Part shown: positions 34,274 to 44,000 of the stretch, piece after piece
Layout: each line of letters opens with the position of its first letter
How positions within the stretch are numbered: the first letter of the stretch is position 1
Source: Agrococcus beijingensis
GTDB lineage: Bacteria > Actinomycetota > Actinomycetes > Actinomycetales > Microbacteriaceae
Length of the DNA stretch: 64,000 bases
Direction: 5' to 3'
NCBI RefSeq assembly: GCF_030758955.1
Contig: NZ_CP132360.1
Span: 1,721,313 to 1,785,312, forward strand
Position numbers and translations under genes: made by a program
Notes under the pieces: generated by a model
Told to the model about the DNA's origin: nothing
Seen by the model: only the letters and a program-made list of their open reading frames with translations
Database searches by the model: none

Positions 34274-37179
34274 CAGGCGCGACCGCCGGCGGCGCGGTGC
34301 CTGCTGGGCCGGAGTCGGCGGGCCCGGCGCCTGCTGGCCCGCCGTCGACCGCGATCCCCGCCTCGCTGCCGCCGCGCGATCTGCCGGGGCTCGATCCGGC
34401 GTGGAGCCGCATCGTCGCTGTGCCCGGCCGCGGCCGCGACGCGGGCAGCACGCGCCACTGGCACTGCATCGACACGGCGGATGCCCTGGGTCGCCTGGGC
34501 GTGCACCCCGGGTCGGAGAGGCTGGCCGGCACGATCCTCGCGGTGCACGGCAATCCCACCTGGTCGTACCTCTGGCGCAGCATCGCCGCCGAGTCGCTGC
34601 GGCGCGCGGAAGCCGGGCAGCCGGCGTGGCGGGTCGTCGCCGTCGACCAGCTCGAGATGGGCTTCTCGGAGCGGAGCGCCGAGGGAGTGCCGCTCGACCG
34701 CCCGCTGGCGCAGCGGGTCGCCGACCTGACGGCGTTCACGGATGCGCTCGGTGCTGATGGCGCCGCGCTCGAAGGCCCCGTCGTCACCCTCGGGCACGAC
34801 TGGGGCGGCGTCATCTCGCTCGGCTGGGCCGTCGATCACCCGTCGCAGCTGGCGGGCGTCGCGCTGCTGAACACCGCCGTGCACCACCCGGAGGGCGTGC
34901 CGATCCCCGCGCCGCTGCGGCTCGCGGGCGCTCGCGGCGTGCTGAGCGCCTCGACGGTCGCGACGACCGGCTTCCTCGACACGACGCTCGCGCTCGCCTC
35001 GCCGGCCCTGCCGCCGGCCGTGCGGGATGCGTATCGCGCGCCGTACCGCTCGGCCGAGCGGCGCCGCGGCATCGGCGCGTTCGTCGCCGACATCCCCGTC
35101 GACGCGCGGCACGAGAGCTTCGCCGAGCTGACGCGCATCAGCGACGGCGTCGCCGCGCTCGCGGTGCCGGCGCTCATGCTGTGGGGGCCGAACGACCCGG
35201 TCTTCGGCGACCGCTACCTCGACGACCTCGTCGACCGCCTGCCGCACGCCGACGTGCACCGCTTCGAGGGCGCCAGCCATCTGGTCGCCGAGGATCGCCC
35301 CTATGCCGAGGCAATGCTCGACTGGCTCGACGACCGGGCGGTCGCGCGCCGCGAGCGCGGACCGCGCGCGAGCGTCGAGCGGGCGGCGCCCGATGCCCTC
35401 GCGCCCGATGCCATCGCGCTCGAGGCCCTCGCGCCCGAGGCCATCGCGCTCGAGGCCGTCGCGCTCGAGGCCATCGCACCCGAGGCGACGAGCGCGCCTG
35501 CCGCAGCCGACGCATCCGCCCCCTTCGTGCCTCTCTGGCGCGGCCTCGACGAGCGCGCCGCCGACGACGCGGTCGCCGTCATCGACATGGCCGCGCGCGG
35601 CAGGAGCGGTCACCGCCGCGTGAGCTGGCGGCAGCTCGACACGCGCGTGCGCGAGCTCGCCGCCGGCCTGCACGCGATGGGGGTGCGCAAGGGCGACCGC
35701 GTCTCGCTGCTCGTGAAGCCCGGCCCCACGCTCACCGCCGTGCTCTACGCCTGCCTGCGCATCGGCGCGGTCGTCGTGGTGGCCGATGCGGGCCTCGGCC
35801 TGCGCGGCCTCACCCGCGCGGTGCGCGGCACCTGGCCCGACGTCGTCATCGGCGAGCGGCTCGGCCTCACCGCCGCGCGGGCGCTCGGGTGGCCGGGCTT
35901 GCGCATCTCGGCGGAGCGGCTGCCGGGCATCGCGGCGGCGGCGCTCGGGGTCGCCTGCAGCCTCGCCGACGTGGCCGCGCTCGGCCGCGGCGCCCCGCTG
36001 CCCGCCGAGCCCGGCGCCGACGACGAGGCGGCGATCCTGTTCACCTCCGGCTCCACCGGCCCCGCGAAGGGCGTCGCCTACCGGCACGGCCAGCTGAGCG
36101 CCCTGCGCGACGTGCTCGCCAGCCACCTCGAGATCGAGCCCGACAGTGGGCTCGTGACCGGCTTCGCCCCCTTCGCGCTGCTCGGCCCGGCGCTCGGCAC
36201 CCGCTCGGCGACGCCCGACATGGATGTCTCGGCGCCGCGCACGCTCACCGCGACCGCGGTCGCCGCGGCGGTGCGCGAGTCGCATGCCGGCATCGTCTTC
36301 CTGTCGCCCGCGGCGATCCTCAACGTGGTCGAGACGGCGGATGCGCTCACCGCCGACGATCGCGCGGCACTCGCGGGCGTGCGCACCTTCCTCTCCACCG
36401 GCGCGCCGATCAGCGAGGCGATGCTCACCGCGGTCGCCGAGCTGATGCCGAGCGCCATCCCGCACACCCCCTACGGGATGACCGAGTGCCTGCTCGTCGC
36501 CGACATCACGCTCGACGGGGTGCGGGCGGCTGCCGCAGCGCCCGACGCGGGGGTCTGCGTCGGCACGCCCATCGGCGCCAACCGCGTGCTCGTCAGCGCC
36601 CTCGACGGCGATGGGCGCGCGACCGGCCAGCCGAGCGCCGAGCCTGGCGTGCTGGGCGAGATCGTCATCTCGGCGCCGCACCTCAAGCAGCGCTACGACC
36701 GGCTGTGGCTCACCGATCGCGCGGCGGCGCGCGAGACGCCCGCCGACGGCGCGCGCTGGCACCGCACCGGCGACATCGGCCACCTCGACACCGAGGGTCG
36801 CCTCTGGATCGAGGGACGCATCCAGCACGTCATCGTGACCGCCGAAGGGCCCATCGCCCCGGTCGGCGCCGAGCAGGATCTCGAGCGGGTCGACGGTGTG
36901 CGCCGCGCTGCCCTCGTCGGCATCGGACCGCACGGGCTGCGGCAGGCGGTCGCCGTGATCGAGCCGGCGACCGGCGACGCGGGGCGCGCTCGCAGGCCCG
37001 GGCTCGCCGACCCGCAGCTCACCGCGGCGGCCAGGCGGCGCTCGCGGGTGCCGCTGGCGGCCGTGCTCGTCGTGCCCCAGCTGCCCACAGACATCCGCCA
37101 CAACTCCAAGATCGACCGCTCGCGGCTGTCGACCTGGGCCGAGCGCGTGCTCGACGGCCAGCGGCCGGGCGCGCCGTGA
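34270..37179 (+). CDS. oleBC: OleBC fusion: beta-lactone decarboxylase plus beta-lactone synthetase
   Basis: 969 aa from an overlapping GTG. Residues about 40-345 are an alpha/beta hydrolase of the haloalkane dehalogenase type with nucleophile Asp in GHDWGGVISLG (OleB). Residues about 410-965 are an AMP-forming enzyme with ILFTSGSTGPAKGVAYRH, TPYGMTECLL and RWHRTGDIGHLDTEGRLWIEGR (OleC). The linker (about 375-410) is a run of five-residue repeats (ALAPD/AIALE/ALAPE type). OleC makes a beta-lactone and OleB removes CO2 to give a cis-olefin. Fused OleBC is known in Actinobacteria. Confidence 0.92.
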   Translation: MTGATAGGAVPAGPESAGPAPAGPPSTAIPASLPPRDLPGLDPAWSRIVAVPGRGRDAGSTRHWHCIDTADALGRLGVHPGSERLAGTILAVHGNPTWSYLWRSIAAESLRRAEAGQPAWRVVAVDQLEMGFSERSAEGVPLDRPLAQRVADLTAFTDALGADGAALEGPVVTLGHDWGGVISLGWAVDHPSQLAGVALLNTAVHHPEGVPIPAPLRLAGARGVLSASTVATTGFLDTTLALASPALPPAVRDAYRAPYRSAERRRGIGAFVADIPVDARHESFAELTRISDGVAALAVPALMLWGPNDPVFGDRYLDDLVDRLPHADVHRFEGASHLVAEDRPYAEAMLDWLDDRAVARRERGPRASVERAAPDALAPDAIALEALAPEAIALEAVALEAIAPEATSAPAAADASAPFVPLWRGLDERAADDAVAVIDMAARGRSGHRRVSWRQLDTRVRELAAGLHAMGVRKGDRVSLLVKPGPTLTAVLYACLRIGAVVVVADAGLGLRGLTRAVRGTWPDVVIGERLGLTAARALGWPGLRISAERLPGIAAAALGVACSLADVAALGRGAPLPAEPGADDEAAILFTSGSTGPAKGVAYRHGQLSALRDVLASHLEIEPDSGLVTGFAPFALLGPALGTRSATPDMDVSAPRTLTATAVAAAVRESHAGIVFLSPAAILNVVETADALTADDRAALAGVRTFLSTGAPISEAMLTAVAELMPSAIPHTPYGMTECLLVADITLDGVRAAAAAPDAGVCVGTPIGANRVLVSALDGDGRATGQPSAEPGVLGEIVISAPHLKQRYDRLWLTDRAAARETPADGARWHRTGDIGHLDTEGRLWIEGRIQHVIVTAEGPIAPVGAEQDLERVDGVRRAALVGIGPHGLRQAVAVIEPATGDAGRARRPGLADPQLTAAARRRSRVPLAAVLVVPQLPTDIRHNSKIDRSRLSTWAERVLDGQRPGAP

Positions 37180-37204
37180 GCGCGGCCATCGACGGGAGCC
37201 CGCG

Positions 37205-38197
37205 ATGAGAGTGCTCGTCACCGGCGCATCCGGGTTCCTCGGCCGCGCGGTCGCCGCCGAGCTCGTCGCCGCCGGCCACGACGTGCGCGCGCTGCAGCGG
37301 CGCCCCTCGCGGGTGCCGGGGGTGACGGATGCGCTGGGTTCCGTCACCGACGCCGCGCACGTCGCGCGCGCGATGGCAGGGGAGGGGGGCTCGCTGGAGG
37401 GCGGCGCCGTCGAGGGCGTCGTGCACCTCGCCGCGAAGGTCTCGCTCGCGGGCGATCCGGAGGACTTCCGGCGGGTGAACGTGGAGGGCACGCGCACGAT
37501 GCTCGACGCGGCCGAGCGGGCGGGCGTCGCGCGCTTCGTGCAGGTGTCGTCGCCCTCGGTCGCGCACACCGGCTCGTCGCTCGCGGGCGTCGGCGCCGAG
37601 CCGGCGTCGCCGGAGTACGCGCGCGGTGACTACGCCCGGACGAAGGCGGAGGCCGAGCTGCTCGCGCTCGCGCGCGACTCCGAGGCGATGCGCGTGCTCG
37701 CTGTGCGGCCGCACATCGTGTGGGGGCCGGGCGACACGCAGCTGATCGAGCGGATCGTCGAGCGCGCCCGCCGCGGCCGCGTGCCGCTGCTGAGCGGCGG
37801 CCGGGCGCTCATCGACACCACCTACGTCGACAACGCTGCGAGCGGCATCGTCGCGGCGCTGCATCGGGCGGATGCTGCCCACGGCAAGGCCTACGTGATC
37901 ACGAACGGCGAGCCGCGGCCGGTCGCCGACATCCTCGCCGGCATCTGCATCGCGGCGGGCGTCGAGCCGCCGCACCGGAGCGTGCCCGCCGGCCTCGCCC
38001 GGTTGGCCGGCTCGGCGGTCGAGCGGCTCTGGGCGATCCGCCCGGGCACCGACGAGCCGCCGATGACGCGCTTCCTGGCGGAGCAGCTCTCGACCGCGCA
38101 CTGGTTCGACCAGCGCGCCACGCGCGCCGCCCTCGACTGGGCGCCGACCGTCTCGATCGACGAGGGCCTGCGGCGGCTCGCGGCGCACTACGCTTAG
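37205..38197 (+). CDS. oleD: OleD, NADPH-dependent 2-alkyl-3-oxoalkanoate reductase
   Basis: 330 aa. A short-chain dehydrogenase of the extended type: nucleotide-binding VTGASGFLGRAVAAEL, HLAAKVS and the YxxxK pair in YARTKAEAELLALARDS. Position after oleA and oleBC supports reduction of the OleA keto-acid to the beta-hydroxy acid used by OleC. Last gene of the operon; a 600-bp repeat-rich gap follows. Confidence 0.9.
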   Translation: MRVLVTGASGFLGRAVAAELVAAGHDVRALQRRPSRVPGVTDALGSVTDAAHVARAMAGEGGSLEGGAVEGVVHLAAKVSLAGDPEDFRRVNVEGTRTMLDAAERAGVARFVQVSSPSVAHTGSSLAGVGAEPASPEYARGDYARTKAEAELLALARDSEAMRVLAVRPHIVWGPGDTQLIERIVERARRGRVPLLSGGRALIDTTYVDNAASGIVAALHRADAAHGKAYVITNGEPRPVADILAGICIAAGVEPPHRSVPAGLARLAGSAVERLWAIRPGTDEPPMTRFLAEQLSTAHWFDQRATRAALDWAPTVSIDEGLRRLAAHYA

Positions 38198-38283
38198 CCA
38201 CGCCGCCCCGCACTGCGTCACCGCACGTCCCCGCGCTGCGTCACCGCCCGCGCCAGCGCTGCCGCCCCGCCGCCGCGTGCAGC

Positions 38284-38370
38284 GTCACGAAACGCGGACG
38301 CATCCGCCAAACACACCGAAACGCGGATGCACCCCCCGCTTTTCGCGACCACTCCGCGTTTCGGCACGCC
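38284..38370. repeat. 87-bp imperfect direct repeat, copy 1
   Basis: This block and 38466-38554 share AAACGCGGACGCATCCGCCAA, then ACCGAAACGCGGATG, and end in ACTCCGCGTTTCGGCAC. Within each block CGAAACGCGG can pair with CCGCGTTTCG, so each could fold into one hairpin. It lies between oleD and the Wadjet operon. Confidence 0.75.
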
Positions 38371-38465
38371 CGCGGCGCGGAGCGACCGAGCCACGCCGCG
38401 GATCCGACCGACTCACGCCCACGCCGGCAGAACGTCACCGCGCCGCCCGCGCCCCCGCCCCCAAC

Positions 38466-38554
38466 GTCGCCAAACGCGGACGCATCCGCCAAGCCGCACC
38501 GAAACGCGGATGATCCACCCGCGTTTCGCGACGACTCCGCGTTTCGGCACCGCC
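38466..38554. repeat. 87-bp imperfect direct repeat, copy 2
   Basis: Second copy of the block at 38284-38370, with a few substitutions and small length changes. The rest of 38,198-38,700 holds no gene I can support. Confidence 0.75.
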
Positions 38555-38722
38555 GCCGACGCTCGTCAGTCCGGCGAGCCATCGAGCAGCAGGAATTGCA
38601 CGAGCGGGGGAGCAGACTTCACGTTGGGTCGACGACTCTCCTGCAAAGAACCGGGATGCCGCAAGGTCTCGACGAGTCAGGAATTCACCTTCTGATCTCC
38701 GTCGACTCATGCTGACCGGTTC

Positions 38723-38770
38723 GCGACTGCCCTGGGGCAGTCGCGCAGTGCCGCGACACGACACTGCCCC
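38723..38770. promoter_or_regulatory. Competing hairpins just before the Wadjet operon
   Basis: GCGACTGCCC (38723-38732) and GGGCAGTCGC (38735-38744) form a 10-bp stem with a 2-base spacer. GCAGTG (38745-38750) can pair with CACTGC (38762-38767). GGGGCAGT (38734-38741) can instead pair with ACTGCCCC (38763-38770), which would break the first two. They end 42 bp before the jetA GTG. They could be a terminator for ole genes or a regulatory leader. Confidence 0.55.
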
Positions 38771-38811
38771 GTCACCGGCATCCGCCAGGATGGTCGCGTG
38801 GAGGAACTGCC

Positions 38812-40266
38812 GTGACCGCCGTCAGCGCAGCGCTGCGCCTGCAGCGCCTCGTCGCCAGCGACGCGGCGCTCGCGCTGCTGCGCGCCGAGCACGCGCCGAT
38901 CATCGTCGCGCTCCTTGCCCGGCACCTCGGCGGCGAGGTGCGGCGCAGACCGGCCGAGGAGTTCATCGATCTCGTCGACGCCGACCTCGACGCCCTCCGC
39001 CCGCACTTCGCGCTGCCGCAGACCGGCAAGGCCTACGCCGCCGCGTGGCGGGCCGCCGGGTGGCTGGTGCGCCGCCCCGCGCCCGAGGCCCGCGCCGAGA
39101 CCGTCGAGCTGTCACCCGAGGCGCTCCGGGCCATCCGCATCTTCGAGCAGATCGAGCAGCCGCGCGCGACCGCGACCGAGTCGCGGCTCATGACCATCCG
39201 CGACCAGGTGCAGCGGCTCGCGGTCGAGACCGATCCCGACGGCACCCGCCGGCGCGAGGCGCTCGAGCGCGAGCGCGCGGTGATCGACGCGCAGATCCAG
39301 GCGATCGGCGAGGGCCGCTTCGAGCCGCTCGACCCCGGCCGCGCCAAGGAGCGCGTCAGCGAGATCCTGCGTCTCGCCGAAGACGTGCCCTACGACTTCC
39401 AGCGCGTGCGGTTCCGCTTCGACCAGCTCAACCACGAGCTGATGGCCAGCCTGCTCGACTCCGACGAGTCGCAGCGCAGCGTGCTCGAAGACATCTTCCG
39501 CGGCGTCGACCTGATCGAGCAGACCGACGAGGGACTCACCTTCGCGGCGTTCTCGGCGCTCGTGCTCGACGCCGAGCGCAGCGAGGCGTTCGAGGCCGAC
39601 ATCGAGAGCCTGCTCGACCGCGACCTCGGCGACGCGATGACGACGGCAGAGCGCCGCTTCCTCCGCACGTTCCTCCGCACCCTGAAGCTCGGCAGCCACG
39701 AGATCCACGGCGTGCTCGCCGAGTTCGCGCGCGGCCTCCGCCGCTACGTGCAGTCGCAGGACTTCCAGCGCGACCGGGCTCTCCAGCGCGCCATCCGCTC
39801 CACCCTCGCCACCGCGCTGCAGGCGGCCGCGCACCTGAAGCCCTTCCACGCGAGCGGACTCGACCTGCCGCTCACCTCGGTCGAGCTCTCGAGCGTCGGC
39901 GCGCTCAGCTTCCACGACCCATCCGAGTTCGCCATCGACCAGCAGGTCGTCTCCCACGAGGCCGGCCTCGCCGACCTCGAGCAGCTGCGGGCGCTCGCGC
40001 GCGACACCGAGATCGACTTCGAGGAGCTGACGGGCGTCGTCAACGAGCGCGTGCGCGGCGACGCTCCGCTCACCGTCGCCGAGCTGCTCGCCGACTGGCC
40101 GGCGACCCAGGGCGTCGCGAGCGTCGTGGGCCTGATGACCCTGGCGATGCGGCACGGCACGGTCGCGGTCGACGAGACCGAGACCGTCGTCTGGCCCGGC
40201 ATCGACGGCGCCACCCGCAGCGCCGTCGTGCGCAGCCACCGCTTCGTCGAGAGGATCCCGACATGA
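38812..40266 (+). CDS. jetA: Wadjet defence protein JetA (DUF3375)
   Basis: 484 aa from a GTG with GAGGAA upstream. It is predominantly helical and matches the DUF3375/MukF-like kleisin partner: LLRAEHAPIIVALLARHLGG...EEFIDLVDADLDALR, the FDQLNHELMASLLDSDESQRSVLEDIFRGVDLIEQTDEG block and FLRTFLRTLKLGSHEIHGVLAEFARGLRRYVQSQDFQRDRAL. It forms the kleisin subunit that joins the JetC SMC heads. It overlaps jetB by four bases (ATGA). Confidence 0.93.
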   Translation: MTAVSAALRLQRLVASDAALALLRAEHAPIIVALLARHLGGEVRRRPAEEFIDLVDADLDALRPHFALPQTGKAYAAAWRAAGWLVRRPAPEARAETVELSPEALRAIRIFEQIEQPRATATESRLMTIRDQVQRLAVETDPDGTRRREALERERAVIDAQIQAIGEGRFEPLDPGRAKERVSEILRLAEDVPYDFQRVRFRFDQLNHELMASLLDSDESQRSVLEDIFRGVDLIEQTDEGLTFAAFSALVLDAERSEAFEADIESLLDRDLGDAMTTAERRFLRTFLRTLKLGSHEIHGVLAEFARGLRRYVQSQDFQRDRALQRAIRSTLATALQAAAHLKPFHASGLDLPLTSVELSSVGALSFHDPSEFAIDQQVVSHEAGLADLEQLRALARDTEIDFEELTGVVNERVRGDAPLTVAELLADWPATQGVASVVGLMTLAMRHGTVAVDETETVVWPGIDGATRSAVVRSHRFVERIPT

Positions 40267-41015
40267 TCGACACGCGTGCGGGCGAGCAGATGCCCGCGAC
40301 CGACCTGGCGCTCGAACCCGACGGGGCGGATGCGTCGCCCGGCTCCACGACGCTGTGGCCGGGAGACGTTGGCCGGCTCCGCGAGGACTCGCGGCGGGCG
40401 CTGCTCGAGCTGATCCAGGGGCCGTACCTGTCGGCGTCGAACCGCGGCCGGCTCTGGATCGCGCTGCTCGCCGACACCGACGCGATCCGCTCGCGCCTGC
40501 ACGAGCTGTTCCTCGAGCTGGTGATCGACCGCACCGACGAGATCGCCTTCGTGCGCCCGGTCGACGCCGGCGACCGCCCGGTGCCGCTCGCCGTGCGCTC
40601 CCGGGCGCTCACCTTCATGGACACCCTGATGCTGCTCGTGCTGCGCCAGCACCTGGTCGCCGCCCGGGGGGAGCGGCGCGTGTTCGTCGATCGGAGCGAC
40701 GTCTACGAGCAGCTCGCGCCCTACCGGGTCGCGCGCGACGAGGCGGACTTCGAACGCCGGATGAACGCATCCTGGACCAAGCTGATGAACAAGCTCGGCC
40801 TCATCCACCGCGCGGGCACCGACGATCGGGTCGAGATCTCGCCGGCGCTGCGGCTCATCTTCGACGACGACCGCGTGCAGGCGCTGCGCCGCGAGTACGA
40901 GGCGGTGATCGAGCGGGGCGGCGCCGCCGCGCTCGACGCGGCAGAAGCCGAGCGTGCCGGACGGCACGCGCAGCCGCCGGAAGACGACGTGGATGACGAG
41001 GAGCCGACGCCGTGA
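40263..41015 (+). CDS. jetB: Wadjet defence protein JetB (DUF4194)
   Basis: 250 aa. DUF4194/MukE-like winged-helix protein: LREDSRRALLELIQGPYLSASNRGRLWIALLADTDAIRSRLHELFLELVID followed by FMDTLMLLVLRQHLV and SWTKLMNKLGLIHRAGTDDRVEISPALRLIFD. It is the KITE subunit of the JetABC complex. The tail is acidic (DDVDDEEPTP). The stop overlaps the jetC GTG. Confidence 0.93.
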   Translation: MIDTRAGEQMPATDLALEPDGADASPGSTTLWPGDVGRLREDSRRALLELIQGPYLSASNRGRLWIALLADTDAIRSRLHELFLELVIDRTDEIAFVRPVDAGDRPVPLAVRSRALTFMDTLMLLVLRQHLVAARGERRVFVDRSDVYEQLAPYRVARDEADFERRMNASWTKLMNKLGLIHRAGTDDRVEISPALRLIFDDDRVQALRREYEAVIERGGAAALDAAEAERAGRHAQPPEDDVDDEEPTP

Positions 41016-44000
41016 CGATGCTGGAGATCCCCGAGCTCGACGTGCTCGATCCGACCACGCAGGACCCGACCACGCAGGACCCCACGAAGCAGTGGCGCCT
41101 GGCCGAGGTGCAGCTGCTCAACTGGGGCACCTTCGACGGCCTGCACCGGGTGCCGATCGCTCGCAAGGGCCAGCTGATCACCGGCGCCTCGGGCTCGGGC
41201 AAGTCGTCGCTGCTCGACGGCATCGCCGCTGTGCTGACGCCCGACGGGCTGCTGCAGTTCAACGCCGCCGCCCAGGGAGCCGGTGCGGTGCGCGGCGACC
41301 GCAGCGTCGTCAGCTACGTGCGCGGTGCGTGGTCGAAGGCCGCCGACGAGGAGCAGGATCGCATCGTCAGCCGCTACCTGCGGGCCGGCACGGTCGTGAG
41401 CGGCGTGCTGCTGCGGTACGAAGACGGGGCGGATGCGGTGGTCACGCTCGCGAGGCTGATGTTCCTGAAGGGCACATCGACCGACAAGAGCGACCTGCGC
41501 GACGCGTACCTGCTCGAGCAGAGCCACCTCGACCTCGATCAGCTGCGGGCCTTCGTGACCAGCCAGGCGAGCGGCATCGACACCCGCGGCCTGCAGCGGG
41601 CCTACCCGAAGGCGGTGCTCACCACCAGCGGCAAGCACGCGAAGTTCTACGCGCGGCTGGGCAGCGTGCTCGGCATCAGCGGCGACAACGCGCTGCAGCT
41701 GCTGCACCGCACGCAGTCGGCGAAGAACCTGGGCAGCCTCGACCACCTCTTCCGCACGTTCATGCTCGACCGGCCGCAGACCTTCACGATCGCCGACAAT
41801 GCCGTGCAGCAGTTCGGCGAGCTGGATGCGGCGCACAAGCACGTCGTCGACCTGCGCCTGCAGCGCGACGCACTGACGATCATGCGCGACCTCGGCGACC
41901 GCTACGACGACGCATCCGCCCGTGCCACGACCGCGGGCGGGCTGCGGGACCTCGTGCGGCCGTTCGAGACCCGTGAGCGGATGCGGCTCGCCCGGCAGGA
42001 GCGGACGGTCGCCGACGTCGCGGCGCAGCAGGCGCGCGCGGCGCTCGACGCGGCGCGCGACGGCGACGCGGCCGCCGCCGAGGATCACCGGCTGGCACTG
42101 CAGGCGCTCGATCGCGCGGGCGGCGCTGACCTCGTGCAGCTCGACGGGCGCATCGGCGACGCGCAGCGCGAGGTCGGGCATCGGCGGGCGCAGCTCGAGC
42201 GACTGACGCGGCAGCTCGCCGACGTCGGCATCGACCGCGCACCCCGCGACGAGGCGCAGTTCGCCGAGCTGCGCTCGATGGCCGACGACGAGCTGCGGCA
42301 GCCCGCGGCCAAGCTCGACATGGAGCATCCCGCCGTGCAGCGGCTCACGCAGTCGACCGAGCGGCGCAAGCGGATCGATGCCGAGCTGCAGGCGCTGCGG
42401 CGCTCGCGGAGCAACATCGACGCCCGTCGGCTCGACGTGCGGTCGCGGCTGGCCGCGCACCTGGGGGTGCTCGAGCGGGCGGTGCCCTTCGCGGGCGAGC
42501 TGCTCGACGTAAAGCCGGAGGAGCGCCGCTGGACGGGCGCGATCGAGCGGGTGCTGCGGCCGCTCGCCACCACGCTGCTGGTGCGGGCGGAGCATCTGGC
42601 GGCGGCGCGGCGCTGGATCGACGGCGAATCGCTCGGCACGCGCCTGACCTACGAGGTCGTGGAGGCAGAGGTGCCGAGCCCGCGCTCGCTCGCGAGCGAC
42701 GCCTCGCTCGTGCGGAAGGTCGCCGTGGGCGGCGGCGGCTTCCACGACTGGCTCGCGCACCGGCTCTCGGACCAGTACGACATCGCCTGCGTCGAGACCG
42801 CCGACGAGCTCGACCGCTTCGCCCGTGCGGTGACGATCCGCGGGCAGGTGAAGCGCTCGGCCACCCGTTACGAGAAGGACGACACGTTCGCCGTCGACGA
42901 TCCGACACGCTGGCTGCTGGGCTCGAGCGACGCGCGCCACGAGGCGCTGCTCGGGCAGCATGCCGAGGCGGAGGCCGACGTGCGCTCGGCCGCGCGCGAG
43001 GTCGAGCTGCTGCAGGCCGAGGTCTCGCTGAGCACGCGCCGTCGGCAGCAGCTGACGCAGCTGCGCTCCGAGTCGTGGGAGCAGTACGACGCCGAGGCAG
43101 CGGTTGCGCGCGTCGCCCAGCTGCAGCGGCAGCGACTCGCGCTCACGAGCGCCAGCGGCGACCTGGAGCGCACGGCCGCGGCCGTCGAAGAGGCACGGGT
43201 CGCGTCGGCTGCGGCGCGAGCCGCCGCCGACGAGGCGCTCGCGACCGACCGAGCGGCGCGGCGCCAGCTCGAGCTGCTCGACGACGCGATCGCCGGGGCC
43301 GACCGCACCATCGCCGCCGACGGGCTCGGCGAGCTCGCAGCGGAGGCCGTCGACCAGCTGTCGGCTCGCTTCCGGGAGGTGCGGCGTCGCATCACGCTCG
43401 CCGAACTGTCCGACGCCTCGCGCGAGGTCGAGGGGCGGCTCGGCAAGGAGCGCGAGCGGGCGATCGGCGAGCGCGATCTCGCCGCCCAGGACTTCGCGGC
43501 GACCGCGACCGCGTTCAAGACCAGGTGGGCCACCGCATCCGCCGACTTCGTCGCTCGCATCGACGATCGTGCCGGCTTCAGGGCGCTGCTCGACACGATC
43601 GAGGCCAACGATCTGCCGTCGCAGGAGCAGAGCTTCCGGCGACTGCTGCGCGACAAGTCGAGCACCGTCGTCGGCTTCCTGCGCAAGGAGCTGCTCGATG
43701 CGCCGAAGGAGGTGCGCGAGCGCATCGCGCCGGTGAACGAGTCGCTCGGCCGCTCGCAGTTCGACCGCGACCGGTTCCTGCGCATCAGGGTGAAGCTGAC
43801 GCGCGGCGAGATCGTGCAGCGCTTCCTGCAGGAGCTGACGCAGATCGCCGAGGGCAGCTGGGACGACGAGGATGCCGCCTCGGCGGAGCGCCGCTTCGCG
43901 GTGCTCGCGCAGTTGATGGCGAGGCTCGCGTCGAGCGACTCCGCCGACCGCAAGTGGCGCGAGCTGTGCCTCGACACCCGGCAGCACGTCTCGTTCCTCG

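Noticed and set aside
34045..37569. Open frame of about 1,170 codons antisense to oleBC
   Set aside because: Shadow of a GC-rich gene with Arg/Gly/Asp-rich composition and no recognisable motif; OleBC on the other strand is certain.
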